NCBI RefSeq assembly: GCF_030272615.1
Contig: NC_081408.1
Location: 339,046,793 to 339,110,792 of the forward strand
Source of the DNA: Cryptomeria japonica
Lineage: Eukaryota > Streptophyta > Pinopsida > Cupressales > Cupressaceae
Length of the DNA stretch: 64,000 bases
Direction of reading: 5' to 3'
Below the pieces are notes generated by a model. That model was given only the letters and a program-made list of their open reading frames with translations. It was not told where the DNA came from and did not search any database. Positions 34,458 through 47,063 of this stretch are shown piece by piece. Each line of letters starts with the position of its first letter. The stretch's first letter is position 1. The translations under genes and the position numbers were made by a program.

Positions 34458-35734
34458 TGTCAGTGCAAAACAATAGATATTCACATAGCTTGGTACTCAA
34501 CTTAGAGACACAAGTTTCCACTGAGTAGCTATCTAAACTCCATTACTCTGACTCATTTATCTATCAATCTGAGGACCTACAACTTGAAATGGGACTGCAA
34601 AATATATGCACTAAGAATTTCTAGGAACAAGTCTATCTTATTCTAGGCAAATAGGAGTGCTAGATAAATCTTTATAGAAAAAGAAATTTCTTTGAAATCA
34701 TGAAATAGAAAGACAATGCTAACTTCTACTACCAAAATGTAAACTCTTTTAACTTATTGAAAAACAACTACTCTACTCCGTCGTGGCTGTAGGAACAAAC
34801 ATGGTGTAATAGTCTATGGCTGTAGGACTATACAGCGAACAAATTAATAGAACATAATTAAGTAACTTGAAAGATGAAGTACATAAAAGACAATTAAACA
34901 GAATTCTCACCAAGTGCTCCCCCTTGGGTGAGTCTCTTGAAATGAGAGTTATAATATAAATTAACTAATCGAGCTCACACAACTATATCAAAACACCATA
35001 AGTTGCTTAAGAAAATAGATATTCTTCTTATTCAAAAACTAGTTCAACAACATAACATTACTTAATAGAAAATCAAGAACTAACTATCTAAGGAATGAGA
35101 GAGGGATTTATAACATTCATCCTCGCAACAATTCCCAAAATATTTGGTCTACTTCCCAATATCTAGGTGGAAGCTTTTATTTAAACTTATGAAATCTAGG
35201 AAAACGAAGACAATTAGGACTCAACCTTTTTTTGAACATTTGCAGATCTTTCCTATATATCCTCTAACATCTATCATGACCAAAAACAAAATTCATTAAT
35301 GGATTGGTACTAATTTGTAAATTCCTTAATGGGCTTTGTCAGCAATGCTCGGGTCACAACAAATCTTTGAAATCTTCTCACCCTGTTGTCCATTCTTTGC
35401 CCACATTGCCATGTTGTTATGAATGAAGCCATGTTCCATCACAAAGACTATTTCCATGCAACTGCAACACAAGTATTAGAACAAGAATTCCATCCATATT
35501 TCATGACCACTCATTTGTACACATTTATAAGTCACATAAAAATAGTAAATACTAATAATTGCATTCATAAAGTTTAGGGTATTTGTCAAAATAAAGGTTT
35601 GCAACTATAGGCAATATGATTATCAAAATAGGCATATAAGGTCAGCTAAGGTATGTTTATAAATTCCATCATCAAAATATAAGTCTTAAAGATAGAAAAT
35701 GTCTATAAAAGAAACATAAAACTATGGCTCATCA
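34458..35734 (-). repeat. 3' LTR of the Athila-like element
   Basis: It starts TGTCAGTGCAAAACAATAGA and ends GGCTCATCA. It matches 44585-45865 with substitutions and small indels throughout. Confidence 0.92.
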
Positions 35735-35745
35735 TGCCCCCCAAC
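35735..35745 (-). promoter_or_regulatory. Polypurine tract of the Athila-like element
   Basis: The minus strand reads AGTTGGGGGGCA just before the LTR start TGATGAGCC. Confidence 0.7.
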
Positions 35746-38470
35746 TAAGGGATTTGTTGGTCCACCAGCAGATGTTTCCCCTGCAGAGGTTTTCTGATTT
35801 CCCTTCGATTTTAGTAGTCTGAAATCAATAGCAAAAGTCTCCCCTCTAGTTTTGGCAATAGGGCTCCAATAGAACCCTTGATCCTTTTTAAAATTCTCCC
35901 ATAGATCTCTTTCTTGCTCCACATCATAATATTTCAATTCCTCTCAATGGGGAACGAGCCACCATATCATAGGCGGTTGAAAGATCAAGGGAATCCATTT
36001 TTCCTATTGGGTTCATCCCAGATGTATATAGGTGGTTGCACATCTGAGTGTTGCATGATAGTTCCTTAAGGAATGAGGCTCCATTCTCTTTAGGTCTTCT
36101 GGTAACCAATTCCATCTTCAAGCAAGGTGTCCATATACCACTCTTGCTACCCTCCTTGCCATATGTTCATATTCATTATAAACATTTTCCCTTAGTGATA
36201 GCATATTTCTTTTGACTCAAGTTGGTTCCATCTATAATAAATCTCATCTAGATCTCCTACCTCAACCCTCAATGGAAACAAAACAATTTATTCCATGTCC
36301 ATATATTCCATGGCCTGCTCACCCCTAGCATTCTCATTCTAAATATAGGACATAAATGCCCTGAGATGAACATCTCCAATAGAGAGGAGTGGATTCCAGT
36401 GAGGAGTGTATGGAATAGCATAATTGTGAAGATAAAATTCATAAAGCAAGTTCTTTTTCTCAAGAGAAGAGGTATTATAAGCATCAATTAATTCCTTAGG
36501 AGTCATTAATGATGAACTCAACCCAGACAACTCCCTACCTATTTTGTAAGAAAGATGTAATTCCCTTCACATAAAGAGAATATACTCTAGGGGAAGGTCT
36601 ACATTCAATTACCTGAGGCAATAGAGTAGCTAGGTTATCTATTCTATCCTCCAACCTATTTATTGTTACATCTTTCTCCCGCATTTTTCCTTCTAATTCC
36701 TCCTTTTCTTTTTTCCATTCTTCCTCCTTATTTTCTAACAATTTCAATAACTCAAGAGCAATTGAAGCCCAGGAAAAAGAGGGTGGATTGTGCTTTCTTA
36801 CCATAACCTTTGTTCTGTGTTCCTATTGATCCACCTTCTTAGTAGCATCGACCAAGTTTTCTAGTCCAGATGCAACAACTTTCTTCTCATCATTAATTTT
36901 TCTATGATGGGCTTGTTGAGGGTTAGAAGTGTTGTCTTCGATGTTTAGGTTGATTTATATTTCTCCAGAATGGACTAAAACTTCTTCTTCTTCTACTTCT
37001 TCCTCTTCTTCTGCGTTTTCTTCTTTTGCTTTTTCTTCTTCTACTTTATTTGTTCCTAGATTGGTTAGAACCATACCATGAGCTATATTTCTTGATTCAT
37101 AAAATTTCTCTCCTCCCAGTTCCTCTTTTTCTCCTGAATCTTCTCTTGTCTCTCCTTCTCAGAACTCCTATAAATGAGATATTTCTTGTTCCTGTTCTTC
37201 TTCTTCACGAGAGGAAGAGGGTTGATATGGCATCCTAAAGGAGTGTTTTGGAGGAGGTCCTTCCTCACCAGAATCTGAGCTCTGAATATCAATTCTTTCT
37301 CTTGTAGCAATTTTTCCCTTGAATTTCTTTTTCAACCGGTGACTAGTTCTTGTAGGTCATTTTCTTGCAAAAGGTTTCTTGGTTTTCTTCCTTTTTAAAC
37401 TAGATTGACCCTCCCCAGCAGCAGATTTCTTCATATTCTATGTTTTAGCAGGGGTTTCAGATTCTTTCCCTTTTTGCTTCTTTTTCTCAACCCTAGCTTC
37501 CCGTGTTGGTTTTTCTTTCTTCTCCCCTTGGATGAAACCACTAGGGTTTTCTGAGCAACATTCGGAGAGGAATCCTTACCTTCTCTTCTATGAATTTTGG
37601 TTGGTCCAGAGGACGAAGCACCCACAACCTTTCTGATGATGGGAATTTTCTTTAGTGGATGGGCTCCACTTATGGCTAGAAAGTCCTTCCATTGCATCCC
37701 AAGGTTGGTTTCTACTATGGTCTACTCAAACAACAACTAAATTAAACAATGGCGAGACATAGATTGAAGGTTACCTTTTTGTACCTCAGCTGCCATTTGC
37801 TTCAGCATGTTATAGAGAAAATTGGGAACATTCATCCATCTGCCATGCCTCAAATGACTTAACAATTTAAAGTGTATAGAGTAAAACTGAGATTGTCTTC
37901 CCTCACAAGTAATATACATAATAACATAGGTTACCCTATGAGCCTAGAGAGGTGGAAGAGACAACCTGCTAGTTTCTTTCTTAGTGACATTCAAAGGAGG
38001 GTCACCATGCTCTATGAATTGAGATTGAGCAGACCTAGCATCCTTATTTTCTGAAAAAGGTTCACCATTCATGGGTAAACCAGAAACTTGAACAACACAC
38101 TCCTCTGTAACAGGAACCCTCAATCCCTTCACCATGACCATATCATCCTTCAAAGATTGTGCAAATTCCAGAGCTACATTGTCATCATAAGCATGTAATT
38201 TCATAAAATAGTTTAACCATCCACAACCTCTAAATAGAGGTTCACAATCTTGATCATTTAATAATTGACTATGCTCTATAGGTTCTCTTTTGATCGGAGG
38301 ACCCCCCATTGATTGTAGTTGTTACTGTCTTCAAGAAAACCTTTTATGATATAACTCCAATTATGAAGCTTTCTTCTCCCTAATTCCAGAAGGAAATAAT
38401 ATATATTAAGATAGATTTTCCAATTGTAACATAAAACTTCTTGCAAAAAAAGTAGTTGAGAGGGCTTCAC
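35746..38470 (-). pseudogene. Post-pol extra ORF of the Athila-like element
   Basis: Between integrase and 3' LTR the minus strand has a chain of coding fragments in several frames. In order they are: 37944-38309 (CEPLFRGCGWLNYFMKLHAY, EFAQSLKDDMVMVKGL, VTEECVVQVSGLP); 37737-37919; a lysine-rich basic stretch at 37431-37697 (GRRKKNQHGKLGLRKRSKKG); a glutamate/lysine coiled coil at 36535-36804 (KEEEWKKEKEELEGKMREKD); and 35722-36530 (YDVEQERDLWENFKKDQGFY). Athila elements are known to carry an extra or env-like ORF here. I see no signal peptide or membrane segment, so envelope is not supported. The N-terminal part resembles plant transposon-associated domains with a GLP motif (recall, not checked). 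Function is unknown. Confidence 0.65.
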
Positions 38471-39374
38471 ACAGGCTTAGCTCAGAGAAAATTTTAAATT
38501 CTGCTAAAATGGGAATAGACTAAACTTTAATCATTGGTGAGTAAACATTTTGCTAAAATTAACCCAATACTTGACCTGATTTATCATACCTATTCAAAAT
38601 TAATCCTAATAATGACAATATCTTATATCATACCTATCCCCCCCAACTGAAGTTAAATGCAAGTGTCCACACATGTGAAAAAGTAGGATAGGGGAATGCA
38701 ATCATAAATATTACCATTAATGAAATGACATAAAATGCGAAACAAAAAGAATATAATCATGAAAGCGATGAAAGTACTTACGTGACTGGAAAGATGATTG
38801 CGACGTGCTCACAAGATTGTTGGCACGTGCAATGAAAGAGTTATTTATGAAATGTTCAAATAATGAGTGTGGTTGTGGAACTGAAGTGAAAGATAAGAAG
38901 TATGTATGATATGGAAATGACGTGGAATGGAGTGGAGAAATGAACTCCAAGTGGACATGGAGTTATTCATTATTATTAATGACTACTTGTGATCAAGAAG
39001 ACGGTAGACCTAAAGGATTACCATCAATGGTTGCAGGAGTGTTGTGTAGTTCTTCAAAGTATTGCATAAACTCCTCCTTAGTACTGGGTTTGTGGTATAG
39101 TCAAAGTCTATGGCCATTGACTAGCAATTTGAAGCATGCATTGTCAATAGTTGCTAGTTTGACTGCACCATTATCAAATACTTGTTCAATTTCATATGGA
39201 CCAAGCCACCATGTTTGTAGTTTACCCAGGTTGTCTTTAAATTTGGAAGCATATAGTAAAGCCTAGTCACCTGCATGAAAAGTTTTAGTTTTAATATATT
39301 TTTCATGTCATTCCATTCGGTGTTTTTGGATTAAAATTGTATTCTACAACATCGATTTCCTTAATTCATCCAGC

Positions 39375-40412
39375 TAATTGAGGTGTAGTATTTTATCTTG
39401 TTTTGCGACTGTCAAGTCCATACCTAGCTTTATTGTAGTACGTAGAGTTTTGTGCTCAAACTCTACCATATACCAAATCAAAGGGTATAAACCCTGCAGT
39501 TGTTTTCTAGGATGTTTTATAGGCCCATACTGCCTCTGGAAGTCAATTTGCCCAATATTTCTTATGGATTCCAACTTTTTTTGTTAATATGGCTTCAATT
39601 TCTTTGTTAGTCGCTTCTTCTTGGCCATTGGCCTGGGGATGAGAGGGTGTAAATTTTTTATGTTGGATATTATATTCTTCTACCATAGAAGCAATCATAT
39701 TAGATGTGAATTGAGCATCCTGGTCTGTTACAAGTTCTTTGGGAACTCCATATCTTGTAAATATATCCTCAAATAGGAACTATGCAACCTTGTTGTCTCA
39801 AGCATGCTTCATTATGCTTACTTCAACCCATTTGGTAAGGTAGTCTGTACAGAGTAGGATGTATGGTTTTCCATTAGATGGAGGATCAATTGGACCAATA
39901 AAGTCTATACCCCATTTGTCAAAAGGTGTGACAACTACTTGTGGATGCAACGACATCTCATCTGCCCTTGTTGGGCGACCCATTATCTGACAGTTGTCAC
40001 ATTTCTTTGTATAGTTGACTACATCCTTATGTAGGGTAGGCCAATAATACCTTGTATTGAGTATTTTCATTACTGTTCTTTTGGCTGCAAAATGACCTCC
40101 ACAAGGTTCGTCATGACATGCATGGAGGATGTCAAATGTTTCATCTTCCCTAATACATCTTCTCATAACATTATCTAGTCTAGTGTAGAACAAACATCCA
40201 TTGACCCAGGTATATTGAAAGCTTTTCTCAATAAGGATCATCTTATCTTTTGGGGAGAAGTATGAGGGCATCTTACCAGTAACCAAATAATTGGCTATAT
40301 CAGCATACCATGGTATGTGTACAATGATAGCAAATAGATGTTCATCCGGAAAATAATCATCTATTATAGGCTCATTAGGCTGATGTGTAAGTCTAGACAA
40401 GAAGTCAACCAT
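39375..40412 (-). pseudogene. Athila-like integrase
   Basis: The minus strand has the HHCC zinc domain (CHDEPCGGHFAAKRTVMKIL, then YYWPTLHKDVVNY and CDNCQ), then FDKWGIDFIGPI with the first Asp and LLCTDYLTKWVEV. After stops near 39790 it continues around 39640-39380 with a Gypsy core end of HPQANGQ-E type that holds the catalytic Glu. Frames break between these parts. The C-terminal region extends toward 38930. Confidence 0.9.
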
Positions 40413-40457
40413 ATCATTTGCTTTACCTAGCTTATCAATAATAGTAATATCAAACTC

Positions 40458-41600
40458 CTACATCAAAAGTAACCATCTTGCTAGTTTGCTAGAAACAACT
40501 AGTTTGTTCATGAGGTATTGTATTGTTGTATGATCAATATAAACATACACTTGGTACCCTATGATATAATGCCTGAATTTGTTGAGAGCATATATGACTT
40601 GTAACATCTCCTTCTCTGTTACAGTATAATTTAATTCAGCTCCTTGCAGATTCTTGCTTAAATAGTAAACTGCATTTTCAATGGATCCTTGTTTCTGAAC
40701 AAGAACTTCTCCCACAACATGGTCAGAGGCATCAGTATAAATATAAAAGGGTAGGTTACATTTAGGTCCTTGGAGGACTGATTCTTGAGTGAGGACAATT
40801 TTGAGCTCTTGAAATTCTTTATCACATGTTGGTGTCCATTGAAAGTCCAAATCCTTTAATAAGAGACCATACAAAGGACTTGCAATGATACTAATTTTTT
40901 TGACAAATCTCCTATAATAACTAGCATGTCTCAGAAAACCATTCACATCTTTTTTCTTGTTTGAGATTGGAAGAGTTTGAATTACCTCAATTTTAGTAGG
41001 ATCTACTTGAATTCCTTTAGTGGAGATATAATGACCTAATACCACTCCTTCCTGCATCATGAGAAAACATTTATCACTACTGAGAGAAAGATTATGATCC
41101 TAACATCTTTGCAGCACTTTAGATAGACTATCAAGTGCCTCTTGAAACTCATCACCATATGTGGTGAAGTCATCCATGTAAATCTCCATGCAATTATGTG
41201 AGATATCTACAAAAATACTTAAAAATTCTCTTTGAAATGTTGTTGGAGCATTACACAATCCAAATAGAAGTATGGAGTAGGCATAGGTTTCCCAGGGATA
41301 GGTGAAGGTGGTTTTGTCTTGGTCCTTAGGTGCAATTTTAATCTGATTATAACCACTAAACCCATCAAGAAATAAAAAGTATTTCTTTCCTGCCAGAGAA
41401 TATAGTACTCGATCAATGAAAGGAAGTAGGAAATGATCCTTTTTGGTAGCCTTATTCAATTCTCTATAGTCTACACATACCCTCTATTTTCCATTCTTCT
41501 TTGGAACAATTACCAAAGGTGAGACCCATTGACTGTCTGAGATGGGGTTAATTTCTTCTCTGAGGCTACTTGATTGGTTGAGTGTACTCCTGGATATAGA
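40458..41600 (-). pseudogene. Athila-like reverse transcriptase and RNase H
   Basis: The reverse transcriptase shows NKATKKDHFLLPFIDRVL, FLFLDGFSGYNQIKIAPKDQ, LFGLCNAPTTFQREFLSIF and MEIYMDDFTTYGDEF with an intact Asp pair (41100-41459), then VLGHYISTKGIQVDPTKIE. RNase H follows in frame at 40458-40800 with LPFYIYTDASDHVVGEVLVQ and NYTVTEKEMLQVIYALNKFR. A stop at about 41100 separates the two halves. These steps copy the element RNA and remove the template. Confidence 0.93.
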
Positions 41601-42045
41601 TCCTATGAGTACATAGTTTAGGATCTAATCCTATCATATCAGTTTAGTCCCAAGCAAATGCAATTTTCTATTCTTGTAACAATTCCTTCAATGACTTCTC
41701 TTGCTTTATGGAAAGTTGACTATTTATAATGAGTTGCTTTCCAAGTACTATTTCAATCTGTTTAGTCATTTCTTTCAGTGAAGCTTCATTCACAGTAGGT
41801 AGCTTCACTTCATGGGGTAACAAAGTATGAAGAAGTGTTGGAGTAATCAAATCAGATGTTGGAAATAGTTCTTTTGATGGATATTCAGAATTGTCAGTAG
41901 TACCCTTCATTGTAGCCCCTTGTACACATTTATTATTCAATACTTGCGTCAAGATTTGGTCTTCATCATTGAGTTGGAGAAGAGGACCTCTATTGAGAAT
42001 CATCAGTTTGACCATAGACTTGGCATCTTCCTCATGATCATCACC

Positions 42046-42441
42046 TTAGTTAGGCCAAAAGTGTTTTGATTCCTCATGTGGCTGAGCAGGTGGGTAAAGT
42101 GTGAACTTCTTTGTACTATATCCATTGGAAATAGTCATATCTATAGACCTGCATCCAATGTAAGCATCTGCAGTAGCCAACCAAGGTCTTCCTAGAATAA
42201 CTAGATATCCCCCTAAGGTAGCCTTAGGAGACAGAATCATAAAATCAGTTGGGTACTCCCAAGAGTCAAGAGTTACCACAATATCTTCTATCGTACCATC
42301 CGACTTGACTATAGAACTGTTAGCTAATTGAAGGACTGTATGATTAGGTCTAATTTTGGCCAAATTTTGGTTTTGCATTATTTCTTTGGTCATTACATTG
42401 ATAGTAGCTCCTAGGTCTATGAGAGCATTGTGAACCATCAC
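42046..42441 (-). pseudogene. Athila-like protease
   Basis: The frame reads ALIDLGATINVMTKEIM, where Gypsy proteases have D(S/T)GA; the middle residue is Leu (CTA). Downstream LVILGRPWLATADAYIG is the conserved flap/C-terminal block. The neighbouring 42350-42847 frame is the linker from gag, with two nearly identical repeats of LSTNEEEELVEPT type. Confidence 0.88.
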
Positions 42442-43023
42442 CCCATTTATTAGGCATGATTACTTTTCCCAACATAATGTTAGCTAGTTTACCCATGACA
42501 TGAATTGTTGTAGGATCCTTTTTCTTTCTACTAGGTTTCTTTAAACAAGCCTCTCTAATAACCTTGCTATATATAGGTAAATCCTTAATTGCTTGGAAGA
42601 GAGGTACCTTAATGGAGACTTGCTTAAGTGGATCCAAGAAATAAAATGTTGGCTCAATGATAGGCTTTGGTTTAGCTAATATTTGAGGAAATGGAGGATC
42701 TGGAACTTTAAGTTCATTAGTTGACAAAGCTAGAGTAGGTTCAACTAGTTCTTCCTCTTCATTGGTTGACAAAGTTGGAGTAGGTTCAACTGGTTCTTCC
42801 TCTTCATTGGTTAACTTTGTGATTACTAGAGTAGCTAGTGATTGCAACGTTTTCCTTGACCTAAGATGAACATCACTGATATTAATTGAATATGAAGGGT
42901 ATTGATTTAATTACGCTGAATATGCAGGTTGTTGTTGTTGCTATGGTTTATTGTTGGGATTAGGTGCAGGTTGTGTAGGTAGTTGAGTGGGTCTTGGTGG
43001 GGCATTGGCAGTTGGCATAATAG

Positions 43024-44425
43024 CTAGCTGGATAAGAGGTGGATTAGGCTAATTAGGCCATTGTCGTCCTCTCCAAGGCTATTGTTGAGACCAATTCGAC
43101 TATTGTGGCTGCTAGTTTCCTTGAGGGGGTTGCCATTGGGTTTGAGGTCCAGACCAGGAATTGGCTTGATAGTTTCATTGTGGGTTCTCATAATTACCAA
43201 ATTAGGAGGATATTGATTTTGCCACTGATTATTGGTTGCATAAGAATATGGAACATTAAAAGATAAAGGATCAGGTGTCATACCTTGTTTTGGGACCCAT
43301 GGTTCCCTTTGGGCTATGAAGAAAATTTGTCCCTCATCATCCTCAATAGGATGAAAGTCCAGTTGATGAATTTTGTTGTTAATACTGGCCAACTTCTTGC
43401 ATCTACACTCCTTCCTCTATTTGCATAGGGACAGAATTCAGACAATATTGTCTCGACAACATATTGCTTTTGTTTGGCCTGAAGTGTCAATTTGTGTGGC
43501 CATATTATTGATGATATCCTACTGAAAATCTTTGAGAATATTGGTCAACTCCATCTTTGAGACTCTAGAGGTGGCTTTATTTCTTGATGATGTATACTTG
43601 TATGCTCTATGCTTTCTCAATGCAGCTCTTAAACATTTCTAGCATAGTTGTTGTATGTCACTCCATGTAGCTTGAGTAATGTCACCTCCTCCCATGGGGT
43701 TGAGAGCATCAATATATTCTTCATTAATTCCCCTTAGGAAGGCCAATTTCTGGGAATCTTTAGTCAACTGATTATGTTTGGATTTCTTTGGACTGAAGAG
43801 AAACCTTCCTACATAAATTTCTAGGGACTCATCATCTTTTTGTTGCATCTTGAATATATCATCTCCTCTCATGTCACTTCCTTTACATTAGTCCTCGTAT
43901 TTGTTAATAATTTTTTCTTTCATGGTATTCCAGTCAGTCACATAGTCTTCTGCTAAGGACATGAACCAATGAAGAGTATAATCCTTTAATGTGGATGGAA
44001 ACAACTCAAGTCCTATGGTGTATTCATAACTTCTGCATAGGACATCAAATTCAAAGAGAAAGGTTTCTGGATCTTCTGTAACAAGGCCATAAAAGTGAGG
44101 GAGATCAGCAGGAGTGATGTTTTTCAGATTGGCATTGGCCCCTTGTGGTGGAATAGGAAACTTCAAGGTTAGGTCAAGAGGTGGGGGTGGATTGTTACCA
44201 CCGCCACCACCACCACTACCCATGCCTGCCATATTGCCTTGGTAAATTACTAATGTAGAAAATGGATTTTGTTTAAGTGGTGGTTCAGGTGGAGGAATGT
44301 GATTATCTAAGTCTGTAAAGAGGTACAAAATGATCAAGTTCTAGCTCAGTGTTTCTAGGTGGATCTTCTTCAAAGTGGTCTCTGTTAGTAAGGAATCTCC
44401 CAAGGGGATCTCTTCTTCTATGCAT
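43024..44425 (-). pseudogene. Athila-like gag
   Basis: The start at 44425 reads MHRRRDPLGRFLTNRDHFEE, followed by DPPRNTELELDHFVP, the usual head of this gag class. After a frameshift, 43888-44337 has LPHFYGLVTEDPETFLFEFD and LKDYTLHWFMSLAEDYVTDW, the retrotransposon gag core. 43639-43872 has the QKDDESLEIYVGRFLFS and LAFLRGINEEYIDALNPM blocks. The C-terminal part at 43024-43392 is asparagine/proline-rich. Between fragments are stops. Confidence 0.9.
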
Positions 44426-44562
44426 ACAGATATTGGAAAACTAACACCAGACCTGAATGAATGACATGAATAACTTATTCTATTATAGAAAGTAAAGTAT
44501 TGATAAAATAATGACTTGACAAGTGAAATCCTATGTTCTCATTAACTCTCAGTTTGTCACCA

Positions 44563-44580
44563 TCCCCGACAACGATGCAA
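44563..44580 (-). promoter_or_regulatory. Primer binding site, tRNA-Asp type, degenerate
   Basis: The minus strand reads TTGCATCGTTGTCGGGGA just inside the 5' LTR. It matches the Athila/Tat consensus TGGCGCCGTTGCCGGGGA except at a few positions, most of them transitions. Confidence 0.7.
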
Positions 44581-44584
44581 AAAA

Positions 44585-45865
44585 TGTCAGTGCAAAACAA
44601 TAGATATTCACATAGCTTGGTGCTCAACTTAGAGACACAAGTTTCCACTAAGCATCTATCCAAACTCCATTACTTTGACTCAATTATCTATCAATTCGAG
44701 AACATACAACTTGAAATGGGACTACAAAATACATGCACTAAGAGTTTCTAGGAACAAGTCTATCTTATTCTAGGCAAATATGAGTGCTAGATAAATCTTT
44801 ACAAAAAAGGAAATTGCTTTGGAATCATGAATTAGAAAGATAGTGCTAACTTCTACTACCAAAATGTAGACTCTTTTAACTTTTGTAGAAACAACTACTC
44901 TTCTTCGTCGTGCTACAAGAATGGACACAGTGTAATAGTCTATGGCTGCAGGAGCGGACAATGAACAAATTAATAAAATAGAATTAAGTAACTTGAAATG
45001 TGAAGTACATAAAAGACAATTAAACAAAATCCTCACCAAGTGGGCCCCCTTGGGTGAGTCTCCTAAAATGAGAGTTACAATAGAAATTAACTAATTGAGC
45101 TCACACACCCATATCAAAACATCATAAGTTGCTTCTGAAAATAGATATTCTTCTTATTCAGAAACTAGTTCAACAACATAACATTACTTAATACAAAATC
45201 AAGAACTAAATATCTAAGGAATGAGATAGGGATTTATAACATTCATCCTCACAACAATTCCCAAAATATTTTCTTCACTTCCCAATATCTAGGTGGAAGC
45301 TTTTATTTGAAATTATGAAATCTACGAAAACAAAGACAATTAGGACTCAACCTTTTCTTTGAATATTTGTATATCTTTCCTACATATCCTCTAACATTTG
45401 TCATGACCAACAACAAAATTCAATTAATGGATTGGTATTAATCTGTAAAATCCTTAACGAGCTTTGTCAACAATGCCCGGGTCACAACAGATCTTTGAAA
45501 TCTTCTCACTCTATTGTCCATCCTTTGCCCACGTTGCCATGTTGTTATGAATGAAGCCCCATTCCATCACAAAGACTATTTCCACGCAGCTGCAATACAA
45601 GGATTATAGCAAGCATTCCATCCACATTTCAAGACCACTCATTTGTACACATTTATAAGTCACATAAAAACAATAAATACTAATAATTACATTCATAAAG
45701 TTCAGGGTATTTGTCAAAATAAAGGTTTCCAACTATAGGCGATATGATTATCAAAATAGGTATATAAGGTTGGCTAAGGTATGTTTATAAAGTCCATCAT
45801 CAAAATATAAGAGTCTTAAAGATAGCAAAATGTCTATATAAGAAACATAAAACTATGGCTCATCA
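44585..45865 (-). repeat. 5' LTR of the Athila-like element
   Basis: The partner of 34458-35734, with the same TGTCAGTGC and GGCTCATCA ends. It is followed by the duplicated target TTCCC. Confidence 0.92.
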
Positions 45866-46939
45866 TTCCCTAATGTCAATCTTCTTAAAAAATTAAACCA
45901 AAAATGGTATAAGTTGGATATAAATACAACTCCCTCTCTCATTTGCAATCATCTTATACTATTGAAATCATCTCTTCACATTAAACATTCCAATTAAGCA
46001 TTCAATCAAGCATCTTCAAGGCAATTAAGGACAACTCTACAAACAAATATTCAGACATTCAAGTTTAACAATCAATATTAAGTTATGTGTTCCTCCATGA
46101 TGAAGGCATGCATTAACATCCATAAAAAAACATCAAGCTTTACGTGAGGCTTCAAGGCAAGGAGTTTCACATCAAATATATCATTTGCCAATTCAAGCAT
46201 TTTCTTTAAGGTTTTCAACCCCTATCCTACCATGGTAAGCTTTCTTCATCCAACATTGTTGTAGTGAAGGTAGAAACACCACAAGGGGTTTGACCTAGGC
46301 AAGCCCCTATGCAACAAAAAAAAATTCCCTCTTCTATGTGTACAGGTTATAGATCCAACAATCGAAAGTTATAGAATTGTGTAGAGTAGACTGAGTCGCA
46401 TAGTCCTGGACTTTGAATAGGAAAAAAACCCTAGACTATGTTGATTAGCTCACTTGACCGACACTTTTAGGCTAAATTTTGGAGGGAAAGATCTATAGAG
46501 CATCTTGATCCAAATTCCAAACACACCTAGCTCACTAGACCGACACTTTTATCTCTAGATTTTAGTGATTGTTTCTTTTTTGTATCTCATTTCTAGATTT
46601 GTACTTTTGTGTTTGCTTTATGTTATATATTTGTCTATTTATGTTGAATCTTGTCATTTTTACATCATTTTTCCTAGTTCTTGCATCTTCATATCAAATA
46701 AAAAAGAGGAAATAATCATACACATCATCCAACTCTTCTTTAGGATTTAAGTTGGATCTTGTTGGCTATTTCCTCCAATGAAATGATTTGTAGATTGGTA
46801 ATGGTGAATGAATGTGCAACTATTTTGTATTTCTAGTAAAATATCCCATTTCTCGTCCATTTCATTTTGGTAAACCCGACATAGCTTGCATTTGTAGACA
46901 ACTAAAATTGTCCCACACATGCAAACACTAATTTTACTA
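45866..46939 (+). other. Spacer with LTR-like promoter features
   Basis: A TATA-like GGATATAAATACAACTCC lies near 45919, followed by CT-rich and CATC-rich leader-like DNA. Later AGCTCACTTGACCGACACTT (46447) and AGCTCACTAGACCGACACTT (46530) form a direct repeat 83 bp apart. This looks like part of an unknown LTR into which both the Athila-like element and the L1 inserted, but no end is certain. No protein is seen. Confidence 0.4.
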
Positions 46940-47063
46940 ATTATTCCTCTTTATTATTTTTTTGAATAAAGGGGTAAAAACTTTATTGAAAATCAGACAC
47001 AAAAATTACAAGGAGAACTAGAGCCCTAAGGCCCCCAAAAAGAACCACAAACCTAGCCCAAGA

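Larger units (their letters stand above)
34458..45865 (-). mobile_element. Athila-like Gypsy retrotransposon (11.4 kb)
   Basis: Two ~1.28 kb direct repeats (34458-35734 and 44585-45865) flank minus-strand gag, protease, reverse transcriptase, RNase H and integrase, then a 2.7 kb extra ORF region. The flanks TTCCT (34453-34457) and TTCCC (45866-45870) are a 5-bp duplication with one change. The primer site resembles the tRNA-Asp site TGGCGCCGTTGCCGGGGA of Athila and Tat elements. The WGIDFIGPI integrase and RDPLGRFL/RDHFEEDPPRNTEL gag start also fit that group. Multiple stops and frameshifts and the divergence between the LTRs show an old copy. Confidence 0.92.

Noticed and set aside
35746-38470. 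Retroviral-type envelope gene
   Set aside because: The position fits, but no signal peptide, transmembrane segment or cleavage site is visible. The fragments are basic and coiled-coil.
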